DNA of 64,000 nt from Leisingera sp. M658 (lineage in GTDB: Bacteria; Pseudomonadota; Alphaproteobacteria; Rhodobacterales; Rhodobacteraceae), in assembly GCF_025144145.1 (NCBI RefSeq), contig NZ_CP083546.1, forward strand, positions 2,744,501 to 2,808,500. Direction: 5' to 3'. Numbering within the stretch: the first letter of the stretch is position 1; each line of letters begins with the position of its first letter. Positions 53,112-61,286 of this stretch are shown here, in pieces. The notes below the pieces were generated by a model. It was not told the origin of the DNA. It searched no databases and was given only the letters and a program-made list of their open reading frames with translations. The translations under genes were made by a program, and so were the position numbers.

Positions 53112-54404
53112 ATGACCGACGCTCCGACATACGGTTTTGACACCTTGCAGATCCATGCCGGCGCCAAGCCGGACCCGGCCACCGGCGCGCGGCAGACGCC
53201 GATCTACCAAAGCACCGCCTATGTGTTCCGCGATGCCGAACACGCCGCCGCGCTGTTCAATCTGCAGGAAGTCGGTTTCATCTATTCGCGCCTGACCAAC
53301 CCCACTGTCGCGGTGCTGCAGGAACGTCTGGCAACACTGGAAGGCGGCGTTGGTGCGGTCTGCTGTTCGTCGGGCCACGCAGCGCAGATCATGGCGCTGT
53401 TCCCGTTGATGGCACCGGGCTGCAACGTGGTCGCCTCGACCCGGCTTTACGGCGGTACCATCACTCAGTTCAGCCAGACCATCAAACGCTTTGGCTGGTC
53501 GGCCAAATTCGTCGACACCGACGATCTGGACGCTGTGAACGCGGCGATCGACGAAAACACCCGCGCGGTATTCTGCGAATCCATCGCCAACCCCGGCGGC
53601 TATGTGACCGACATCCGCGCCCTGGCGGATATCACCGATGGCGCAGGCATCCCGCTGATTGTCGACAACACCTCAGCCACGCCTTACCTGTGCAAGCCGA
53701 TTGACCACGGCGCGACGCTGGTGGTGCACTCCACCACCAAATACCTGACTGGCAACGGCACCGTAACCGGCGGCTGCGTCGTTGACAGCGGCAACTTCGA
53801 TTGGTCCGCCAACGATAAGTTCCCGTCTCTGTCCGCCCCCGAGGACGCCTATCACGGCCTCAAGTTCCACGAGACCTTCGGCCCGCTCGCCTATACCTTC
53901 CACAGCATTGCCATCGGCCTGCGCGACCTTGGCATGACGATGAACCCGCAAGGGGCGCATTACACGCTGATGGGGGTTGAGACGCTGTCCCTGCGGATGC
54001 AGAAACACTGCGAGAATGCCGAGAAAATCGCCGCCTGGCTCGAGAACGACAGCCGCGTTGACTACGTGACCTATGCAGGCCTGCCCTCCTCTCCCTATTA
54101 CGAGCGTGCCCAGGCCTGCTATCCCAAGGGCACCGGCGGCTTGTTCACCTTCGCCGTCAAGGGCGGCTATGAGGCCTGTATCAAACTGGTGGATGCGCTG
54201 GAGATCTTCAGCCATGTGGCCAACCTCGGCGACACCCGCTCGCTGATCATCCATTCGGCTTCGACCACCCACCGGCAGCTGTCACCCGAGCAGCAGGAAG
54301 CTGCAGGCGCCGGCCCGAACGTGGTGCGTATCTCCATCGGGATCGAGGATGCAGACGATCTGATCCGTGATCTGGACCAGGCGCTGGCCAAAGCCTGCGG
54401 CTGA
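53112..54404 (+). CDS. metY: O-acetylhomoserine sulfhydrylase (MetY-type)
   Basis: 430 residues, Cys/Met-metabolism PLP family. Makes homocysteine from O-acetylhomoserine and sulfide (or O-succinyl analogues). FIYSRLTNPTVAVLQERLA, CCSSGHAAQIMAL, IVDNTSATPYLCKPIDHGA, VHSTTKYLTGNGTVTGG (Schiff-base Lys) and NLGDTRSLIIHSASTTHRQL are all typical. agggag lies before ATG 53112. No SAM riboswitch was found in the upstream region; that space is taken by a palindromic repeat. Confidence 0.93.
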   Translation: MTDAPTYGFDTLQIHAGAKPDPATGARQTPIYQSTAYVFRDAEHAAALFNLQEVGFIYSRLTNPTVAVLQERLATLEGGVGAVCCSSGHAAQIMALFPLMAPGCNVVASTRLYGGTITQFSQTIKRFGWSAKFVDTDDLDAVNAAIDENTRAVFCESIANPGGYVTDIRALADITDGAGIPLIVDNTSATPYLCKPIDHGATLVVHSTTKYLTGNGTVTGGCVVDSGNFDWSANDKFPSLSAPEDAYHGLKFHETFGPLAYTFHSIAIGLRDLGMTMNPQGAHYTLMGVETLSLRMQKHCENAEKIAAWLENDSRVDYVTYAGLPSSPYYERAQACYPKGTGGLFTFAVKGGYEACIKLVDALEIFSHVANLGDTRSLIIHSASTTHRQLSPEQQEAAGAGPNVVRISIGIEDADDLIRDLDQALAKACG

Positions 54405-54428
54405 GCAGGCCAACCGCCATTCAACAGA

Positions 54429-54462
54429 AAGGCCGGGCGCCCTGCCCGGCCTTTCCTTTTTA
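54429..54462. terminator. Bidirectional terminator between metY and the SIMPL gene
   Basis: Stem aaaggccgggc (54429-54439) / gcccggccttt (54445-54455), loop gccct, then cctttttt on the plus strand; A-rich on the other side (weak U-run on minus). Confidence 0.85.
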
Positions 54463-54468
54463 CGCGAT

Positions 54469-55188
54469 TTACTCGCTGCCGGGCACGGTCATATCGAAAA
54501 CGACCGAGACGTTATGACTGAAGGTCAGCTCGCCGGCCTCAATCGGCATCGCGTCGCTGCGGGCCATTTCCATCGCCATCATCGGACGTCCGCCACCGCT
54601 GCCGTGTTCATTGATCGAGCGTACCGGCCCCAGCTCCATGCCCGCCGCGTCTGCCAGCTGCTGCGCCTTGCGGATTGCATCCTTGACGGCTTCACCGCGG
54701 ATTTGATCGGTGACCGCAGACGGATCTGCCACCCCGAAACTCAGCCCCTGGAACTGATTGGCGCCAGCCGTCAGCACCGCATCCAGAACCGGGCCAAGCC
54801 GGTCCAGGTCGCGCACCCGCACCATCAGGGTGTTCGAGGCCTGAAAGCCGGTGATCTCACGCCGGCCGCCGCTGTCATAAGACCGGTCCTGCGACCAGAC
54901 CGGATGCATTGAGATCTGCCGGGTCTGCATGTCCTCGGCGGCAATACCGCCGTCCTTCAGCCGCCCAATCACCGCGCCCATTGCGTCAGATACGGCGGCC
55001 ATTGCGGCGGCGGTTTCTTCGGCCTCCTCGGTGACACCCAGCGTGATTGTCGCCAGTTCCGGCGCCAACTGCAGCGTGCTTTCGCCGTTCACGGTGATTT
55101 GGCGCAACGCCGCGGTCCCGCTTGCCGCCAGGGTCCCGGCGCTCATCGACAGCATCAGCGCGGCTGCCAGAATTTTCTTTGCCTTCAT
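54469..55188 (-). CDS. Periplasmic SIMPL-domain protein
   Basis: 239 residues from ATG 55188 (ggagc upstream). Signal peptide about 1-23 (ILAAALMLSMSAGTLAASG). SIMPL (DUF541) domain: ITVNGESTLQLAPELATITL, GVTEEAEETAAAMAAVSDAM, ASNTLMVRVRDLDRLGPVLD and AVKDAIRKAQQLADAAGMEL. Members form periplasmic or surface assemblies; the function is linked to stress in some bacteria, otherwise unknown. Convergent with metY. Confidence 0.85.
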   Translation of the reverse strand: MKAKKILAAALMLSMSAGTLAASGTAALRQITVNGESTLQLAPELATITLGVTEEAEETAAAMAAVSDAMGAVIGRLKDGGIAAEDMQTRQISMHPVWSQDRSYDSGGRREITGFQASNTLMVRVRDLDRLGPVLDAVLTAGANQFQGLSFGVADPSAVTDQIRGEAVKDAIRKAQQLADAAGMELGPVRSINEHGSGGGRPMMAMEMARSDAMPIEAGELTFSHNVSVVFDMTVPGSE

Positions 55189-55337
55189 ACGGAAAAGCTC
55201 CTTTTGCAATGCCTTCTAGATGGGGATGGCAAACTGCCGCCTGCAAGTCCTGGCAGACGTCTTTTCCTTTAACTCGGCAGGTTCCTGCTTTAAGGTCCGC
55301 GTCAAAACACCGGGCCCGTCAGGCGGCCCCGGGCAGT

Positions 55338-58016
55338 ATGGATTTTGATGGTTTGACCCAAGGCATGAAACCGGCTTTTGCTCTTTCACTTTCCGCTGAC
55401 GGCATTGCGCTGCTATTTCGCGCTGAAGACGGCTGGCGCAGTGTGGCCAGCACGCCGTTCAACACTGAAGACCTGCCTGCGGCACTGGCTGCAATGCGCG
55501 CGGATGCGCTGCAGCTGGCGCCCGGCGGCATCTTCTGCAAGCTGATCCTGCCCGACGATCAGATCCGCTATTTGACCGCCGAGACCGGTGATCTGCCTGC
55601 CGAGGCGCGGATTGAAGCGGCCCGGCAGGCGTTGGAAGGGGCCACGCCTTATCCGGTGGATGAGCTGGCCTTTGATATCGCCATCGAGGGCAGCCGGACC
55701 CATGTTGCGGCGGTGGCGCTGGAAACCCTGGACGAGGCCGAGACCTTTGCAGTCGAACACGGGTTCGGCCCGGTCAGTTTTGTTGCGGCGCCGGAAAACA
55801 ACGGTTTTCCGGGAGAGCCGTTCTTTGGCACCACCCGGGCAATCCGCGGCACCGAGGTTGAGCCGGACGATACAGTGGTAAAGGTGATCGGGCCTGCAGC
55901 ACTGCCAGTCCTCCTGACCGAAGACAACGCGGATGACCCAGCCGCCTTAGCACTGGCGGAAGACAGTGCAATACCGGCAGCAATTGCCGCTATTACGGAA
56001 CCCTTGGCAGATCCAGCAGGACCGGCGGTTCTTGCTGAGGCAGAAGATATGGCTGCCGCCGCCAAACAAGCACCTGAGCGGGACAGCGCGCCGCTGGCTG
56101 CCCCCAAGGACACTCCGGTGCCGCCGTCTGCCAAGACAGCCGGGGCCGAGGAGCCTGCAAGCCTGCCACCGCTTGTTTCGCCGCCTTCTGGCGCTTCTGG
56201 CGCGCCGCTGCCAGGTGTTTCAGGCCCTCTCAGCCAAGAGGACAAGGCAGCCTCTGTTGAAAGCGTATCCGCGCCGTCCGCACAAGCCTCCGCTCCGCTG
56301 GCCACCGGGCGCCAAGTGCCAAAAGCTCCAGCAGCCGTGAAGCCGGCCGGCGCAGCAATTCCGGTCCGGAAACCTGACACCGCGGACACTCCGGCGGCCC
56401 ATTTGCCAATACCGCCTGCTCCGTTGCCAACTGGTGCGGCTTCTCCTTTGCCAATTCCGCCAGCGCCGGCAGCATTGCGGGACAGCACCCCGGCAGCCGC
56501 CGCGCCCGCGGCGCCACAGTCCCCGGCCCCCGAAAAGGCCGCCAAAGGCAAGCCGCGCTACCTTGGGGTAATCCTGACAGCTGTGCTGCTGCTGTTCATG
56601 GCAACAGTTGCGGTCTGGGCAATATTTGGCGAAGGCGGATTTTTTGCCGCAGCCCCGGATCAGGATCCCGGCCTGGCACCCGCCCCTGCGGTCAGCTCCG
56701 AAGACGGGCAGCCGGAGGAAGGTCTCCCCCAGCCGGCGCGCGCGCCTGCGGCAGGCAGCCCCGGTTCAGAAACCGCCCCTGCCGCCATCGCTCCGCAGGT
56801 GAGCGTCCTGGCGGACCAGCCCGATCCCGGGCTGCAGGAGACCGGCGCAACGCCGGCAGAGGGTAAATCGCAGGAAAACACCACCCTGGCTGAGGCCGGC
56901 GGCACAGGCGTGCTCCCTTCGGTCGAGGATGAAGCCGCCGCTGATGGTGTGAAGCTGCCCGAAGAAGGCACCGGCACCGCCTTTTTGGACCCTTCCGCCC
57001 TGCAGCCTGGCGGTGCTGAGGACACCCAACCGGCCCCGGCGCCGGCTGGGTCTCTGACTGCAGAGCCGCTGGATGACTTGGCCCAGGCCGCGCGCTATGC
57101 CGCAACCGGGGTCTGGCCGGTTGCCCCCGGCCTGGGAGGCATCCCCGCCGCGCCCCGCCTGGACGAGCTTTACACGGCGTCCGTTGACCGCACTGAGATT
57201 GCCGCCGACGCGGTGGCCCTGCCGCAGCCGGAAACTTTTGCCGGGGATGACGAACCCGGCGCCGTTGCCTCTCCTGCCGCAGCAGGGTCTGCGTTTGATC
57301 TGGACGCGCGCGGGCTGGTCAAGGCCAGCCCCGAAGGCACGCTTAATCCCGATGGCATCACCGTCTACCTTGGCCGTCCGAAGAAAGTGCCGCCGCCCGC
57401 GCCGGATCGCAGCGACCCCGCCGCCGAAGCGCTGGCCGAAGAAGTGGCCCGCAATCAGGTCTTGTCGCGCAAACGCCCCAAGGCGCGGCCTGCAGATCTG
57501 GAGGAACAGGTGGAACGCGCACAGCTTGGCGGTCTCAGCCGGACAGAACTGGCCGGCATGCGCCCGCGCCAGCGCCCCGCCAGCCTGAAGCCCGCCGGGG
57601 AAGAGCAGCTGCCGGTCACAGCCCAAGCCATCGCCGCCTCGGCTGTTCCGCGTGCCAGACCCGCCAATTTCGCCAATCTGGTCGACCGCGCCCGGCGCAA
57701 TCCGCAGAACCAGGTGCAGACCGCCGCTGCCGTGCCCGCCGCTGCAGCCGCGGCGGCACCCCGCATCCCGACAGCCGCATCGGTTGCCCGCCGCGCCACC
57801 GTCAGCAACGCCATCAATCTGCGCAAGCTGAACCTGATCGGAGTTTATGGCACCGCCTCGGACCGCCGCGCATTGGTCCGGCTGCCCTCGGGCAGATACA
57901 AAAAGGTGCAGGTCGGCGACCGTATCGACGGCGGCCGGGTGATTGCCATTGGTGAAAGCCGGCTGCAGTACCAGAAAGGCGGCCGCAACCGCACCCTGGA
58001 AATGCCCAAGGGATAG
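55338..58016 (+). CDS. Bitopic protein with GspL/PilM-like N-terminus and PilP/GspC-like C-terminus
   Basis: 892 residues. Residues about 1-190 look like a compact ATPase-fold or GspL/PilM-like domain (FALSLSADGIALLF, LILPDDQIRYLTAE, EGATPYPVDELAFDI). A long Pro/Ala/Glu linker (about 200-400) precedes one membrane helix (YLGVILTAVLLLFMATVAVW, about 408-430). The periplasmic side is mostly disordered and ends in a 65-residue beta domain (LNLIGVYGTASDRRALVRLP, GRYKKVQVGDRIDGGRVIAI) like the PilP/GspC homology region. It may link an inner-membrane assembly to a secretion or pilus apparatus; no such operon is here. Start at 55338 or 55368. Confidence 0.6.
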   Translation: MDFDGLTQGMKPAFALSLSADGIALLFRAEDGWRSVASTPFNTEDLPAALAAMRADALQLAPGGIFCKLILPDDQIRYLTAETGDLPAEARIEAARQALEGATPYPVDELAFDIAIEGSRTHVAAVALETLDEAETFAVEHGFGPVSFVAAPENNGFPGEPFFGTTRAIRGTEVEPDDTVVKVIGPAALPVLLTEDNADDPAALALAEDSAIPAAIAAITEPLADPAGPAVLAEAEDMAAAAKQAPERDSAPLAAPKDTPVPPSAKTAGAEEPASLPPLVSPPSGASGAPLPGVSGPLSQEDKAASVESVSAPSAQASAPLATGRQVPKAPAAVKPAGAAIPVRKPDTADTPAAHLPIPPAPLPTGAASPLPIPPAPAALRDSTPAAAAPAAPQSPAPEKAAKGKPRYLGVILTAVLLLFMATVAVWAIFGEGGFFAAAPDQDPGLAPAPAVSSEDGQPEEGLPQPARAPAAGSPGSETAPAAIAPQVSVLADQPDPGLQETGATPAEGKSQENTTLAEAGGTGVLPSVEDEAAADGVKLPEEGTGTAFLDPSALQPGGAEDTQPAPAPAGSLTAEPLDDLAQAARYAATGVWPVAPGLGGIPAAPRLDELYTASVDRTEIAADAVALPQPETFAGDDEPGAVASPAAAGSAFDLDARGLVKASPEGTLNPDGITVYLGRPKKVPPPAPDRSDPAAEALAEEVARNQVLSRKRPKARPADLEEQVERAQLGGLSRTELAGMRPRQRPASLKPAGEEQLPVTAQAIAASAVPRARPANFANLVDRARRNPQNQVQTAAAVPAAAAAAAPRIPTAASVARRATVSNAINLRKLNLIGVYGTASDRRALVRLPSGRYKKVQVGDRIDGGRVIAIGESRLQYQKGGRNRTLEMPKG

Positions 58017-58103
58017 GATCAAGCCCTTCCCTTCCCGCAATCAACTCATAAAACTGCAGTTCCGGCGAATGGGCCTGTTGCAGGTCGTCTTGCCGCCGCA
58101 CGC

Positions 58104-58140
58104 AAAAAGGCCGGACCCGCATGGCAGGACCGGCCTTTTC
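58104..58140. terminator. Bidirectional terminator
   Basis: aaaaggccgg (58105-58114) / ccggcctttt (58130-58139) between convergent genes, with T-run on plus and A-run on the other side. Confidence 0.85.
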
Positions 58141-58155
58141 CGTTTCTCAGGTTGT

Positions 58156-59256
58156 TTATTCCGCGGCCTGGATCTCGCCGTTTTCGATCTGCTCGCGCTC
58201 GATCGATTCAAACAGCGCCTTGAAGTTGCCCTCGCCAAAGCCGTCATCGCCCTTGCGCTGGATGAATTCAAAGAAGATCGGCCCGATCACGGTTTTTGAG
58301 AAGATCTGCAGCAGGATCCGGGTTTCGCCGCCGTCAATCACGCCTTCTCCGTCGATCAGGATACCGTGTTTCTTCATCCGCTCCAGCGGTTCGTCATGGC
58401 CCTGCACCCGCTCTTTGGACATCTCATAATAGGCGTCGTTCGGGCCAGGCATGAACTTCAAGCCCTTTTCCGCGATTGCATCGGTGCTGGCATAAATGTC
58501 GTCCGAGCCGACCGCGATATGCTGGATGCCTTCGCCGTTGTATTTTTTCAAATATGAAACGATCTGACCTGTTTCGCCGCGGTCCTCGTTGATCGGGATC
58601 CGGATGCGGCCGCAGGGCGAGGTCAGCGCGCGGCTGAGAAGGCCGGTGAACTTGCCCTGGATGTCAAAGAAACGGATCTCCTTGAAGCTGAACAGCTCCT
58701 CGTAGAACTTGAACCACTTGTCCATGTTGCCCTTGTAGACGTTGTGAGTCAGGTGATCGAGATAGAAGAACCCGTCGCCGCGCGGCTTGGACTGTTTCAG
58801 CCAGGTGAATTCCGCATTGTAGGGCGAGGTGTCGTGATACTGGTCGATGAAGTAGATCAGAGAGCCGCCAATCCCCTTGATCGCAGGCACGTCCATCACT
58901 TTGCCCGGCCCGTCATAGGCCTCGGCGCCTTTGGACACCGCGTGTCCGAACGCCTTTTGCGCATCCGCAACCCGCCAGCCCATCGCCGGGGCGCAGGGCC
59001 CGTGCTCCTCTACGAATTTCGCGGCAAAGCTTTCGGGGTCGGCGTTCAGGATATAGGTGACGTCGCCCTGCTGCCACAGCTCCACCAGCGGCTGGTCCTT
59101 GCGGTGGCCGGTCAGCTCATAGCCCATACGGGTGAACAGCGCCCGCAGCTCGTCCGGGTCGGGGCTGGCAAATTCAACAAATTCAAAACCATCGGTGCCA
59201 GCCGGGTTTTCCGGGGTGATTTCGGATTTCGGGGCGTTATGCGGGAACGGACCCAT
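58156..59256 (-). CDS. hppD: 4-hydroxyphenylpyruvate dioxygenase
   Basis: 366 residues from ATG 59256 (gaaggaga upstream). Fe(II) enzyme converting 4-hydroxyphenylpyruvate to homogentisate in tyrosine breakdown. The metal ligands are seen as His in LDHLTHNVYKG, His in GIQHIAVGSDD and Glu in IFFEFIQRKGDD. GGETRILLQIFSKTVIGPIF is conserved. Divergent from the Lrp-type regulator, which likely controls it. No homogentisate dioxygenase gene is nearby in the window. Confidence 0.95.
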   Translation of the reverse strand: MGPFPHNAPKSEITPENPAGTDGFEFVEFASPDPDELRALFTRMGYELTGHRKDQPLVELWQQGDVTYILNADPESFAAKFVEEHGPCAPAMGWRVADAQKAFGHAVSKGAEAYDGPGKVMDVPAIKGIGGSLIYFIDQYHDTSPYNAEFTWLKQSKPRGDGFFYLDHLTHNVYKGNMDKWFKFYEELFSFKEIRFFDIQGKFTGLLSRALTSPCGRIRIPINEDRGETGQIVSYLKKYNGEGIQHIAVGSDDIYASTDAIAEKGLKFMPGPNDAYYEMSKERVQGHDEPLERMKKHGILIDGEGVIDGGETRILLQIFSKTVIGPIFFEFIQRKGDDGFGEGNFKALFESIEREQIENGEIQAAE

Positions 59257-59394
59257 TGCGTGTCTCCTTCGGATCATGCGGGAAGCCAGGTGAATTCTTG
59301 CATCAAGAATACCGCATATCCGGCGCAGGTTTTCCGCGTTGTTTCGCACCGGAAACTTGAAGTACGCGTATCATTCGCGCCATGGTGGCCAAAA

Positions 59395-59865
59395 ATGGAA
59401 AAAACACGCATGCTGGACCCAACAGATACCAAGCTGCTTGCAGCGCTTCAGAAAAATGCCCATCTCACCGCGCAGGAATTGGGCGAGATGCTCAACCTTT
59501 CCCCCAGCCAGGCCGGGCGGCGGCGGCAGCGGCTGGAGGCAGAAGGGTATATCCAAGGGTATTCGGCCCGGCTTGACCCCGCCAGGCTGGGGCTGTCGGT
59601 GCAGGGGTTTGTGCAGGTTCATCTGGGCAGTCACGGCCCCGAACAATCCAAGGGGTTCGCCCGGCTGGTGGCCAGCCAGCCGGAAATCACCTCGGCCTGG
59701 ACGATGACCGGAGAGGCCGATTACCTTCTGCGCGTCTATTGCGCCGATCTGGAGGCGCTGAACACGCTCATCCACGGCATCCTGCTGCCCCATCCCGCTG
59801 TTTCCAGGGTCCAGAGCCAGATCGTAATGGCACAATTAAAACGCGATGCGCCACTGCCGACTTAA
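59395..59865 (+). CDS. Lrp/AsnC-family regulator
   Basis: 156 residues from ATG 59395 (ggtgg six bases upstream; ATG 59410 is an alternative). Helix-turn-helix DTKLLAALQKNAHLTAQELG and LSPSQAGRRRQRLEAEG, then the RAM (ligand) domain with FVQVHLGSHG, TSAWTMTGEADYLLRVYCAD and HPAVSRVQSQIVM. The divergent layout with hppD suggests that it senses tyrosine, phenylalanine or a keto acid and regulates hppD. The 138-bp intergenic region would hold the sites. Confidence 0.88.
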   Translation: MEKTRMLDPTDTKLLAALQKNAHLTAQELGEMLNLSPSQAGRRRQRLEAEGYIQGYSARLDPARLGLSVQGFVQVHLGSHGPEQSKGFARLVASQPEITSAWTMTGEADYLLRVYCADLEALNTLIHGILLPHPAVSRVQSQIVMAQLKRDAPLPT

Positions 59866-59919
59866 CCATCCGGGAAGGAATTGGCGGTAAAGATGCACTA
59901 ACGAATTCTGTAACCGAAA

Positions 59920-61152
59920 GTGGAACGTGCTGTGTCTATTGTTGACCGCCGAATTGAAACGCGTCCGACCAGCGGCGAAGCGCCGTTTGGCCTCAATGAG
60001 GTGTTCTTTTCCAGGACCAACGACCGCGGTATAATCCAAGCCGGTAACTATGTGTTCCGCCGGGTTGGCGCCTACACTTGGGACGAGCTGATCGGCGCCC
60101 CGCACAAGGTGATCCGCCATCCGGACATGCCCAAGGGGGTGTTCTCACTGTTCTGGGACACCATCCAGCGCGGCGAATTCATGGGTGCCTACGTCAAGAA
60201 CAAGTCCAAGGACGGGCTGTATTATTGGGTATTTGCCGTGGTGGTGCCCTGCCAGGACGGCTATCTTTCCGCCCGCATCAAGCCAAGCAGCGCCTTGTTT
60301 GCCGAGGTGCGCAATCTCTATGCGACAATGCTCAAGCGGGAGACCGAAGAGGACGTCACCCCGGAGGACAGCGCGCAATATCTGCTCGATTGGCTGAACG
60401 GCCAGGGCTACGAGAACTACCACCAGTTTGCCGCTCACGCGCTGAGCCAGGAACTGATCTCGCGCGATAAGGGCCTGAACCAGCCGCCCCACGCCCGGAT
60501 CCAAGAGCTGACGGGCATGCTGCGCAACGCTGAAACCCTGGTGGAAGAAACCGAAGGGCTGATCACAGATTTCGACGCAATGCACACGATCCCGCATAAC
60601 CTGCGGGTGCTGGCGTCGCGGATTGAACCTTCGGGCGGCCCGGTCACGGTGCTGTCGCAGAACTACGGGTCCATGTCACGCGAGATGTCGGATTGGTTCG
60701 GCGCCCATGTGATGGGCGAGAACAGCAATTTCGCCAAAATCAAGGCTTCGGTGAACAGCAGCCTGTTTGTCGAGGGCATGGCGCGTATTCTGGTCGAATG
60801 CGACAATCAGCTGCAAAAGGAACGCCGCGACCTGGGTGAGGCCGATATGGAAACCGAACGCGGGATCCTGGGCGACCTGGTAAAAGACCAGGTCAAGCGT
60901 TCGCAGGACGGCATGAAAGAGGTGGATGAAGAAGCCGCGCGCATCACCAGCGCCTGCCAGATCATGCACCGGCATTTTCTTGGTCTCAGCTCCACCCGGG
61001 TGCTGCTTAAGATCGAAAGTGCACGGCTGACCGATTCCGGCGAAACACTGGCTGATATCATTGATCAGCTGGGCGGCTTCCAGGAACGGATTTCGCGGCG
61101 GCTGGACCGGATCGGCAAGCTGAGTGAAGAGATTCGCCTGCTCGAACAATAG
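59920..61152 (+). CDS. Soluble PAS-domain protein, Aer-like PAS
   Basis: 410 residues from GTG 59920 (GTG 59932 is possible). The N-terminal PAS domain (about 20-125) has the Aer-type motif YTWDELIGAPHKVIRHPDMP and FWDTIQRGEFMGAYVKNKSK then DGLYYWVFAVVVP, which binds FAD in redox-sensing Aer. The rest is helical with a coiled coil (QLQKERRDLGEADMETERGI) but lacks the MCP signalling tip and membrane segments. An oxygen/redox sensor role is plausible; the output partner is unknown. Confidence 0.75.
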   Translation: MERAVSIVDRRIETRPTSGEAPFGLNEVFFSRTNDRGIIQAGNYVFRRVGAYTWDELIGAPHKVIRHPDMPKGVFSLFWDTIQRGEFMGAYVKNKSKDGLYYWVFAVVVPCQDGYLSARIKPSSALFAEVRNLYATMLKRETEEDVTPEDSAQYLLDWLNGQGYENYHQFAAHALSQELISRDKGLNQPPHARIQELTGMLRNAETLVEETEGLITDFDAMHTIPHNLRVLASRIEPSGGPVTVLSQNYGSMSREMSDWFGAHVMGENSNFAKIKASVNSSLFVEGMARILVECDNQLQKERRDLGEADMETERGILGDLVKDQVKRSQDGMKEVDEEAARITSACQIMHRHFLGLSSTRVLLKIESARLTDSGETLADIIDQLGGFQERISRRLDRIGKLSEEIRLLEQ

Positions 61153-61286
61153 CGGTCCCGGAGAATAGCAAACCCGCACAAAAATCCGTCAATGACTGCT
61201 GCTGGCAGGCACCGGATTGCCGTAACAGACCACCGCGGCCGGCAAAGCCATTGCCAAGGCACCGGCAGGCGCGCGATACCTGAAAT

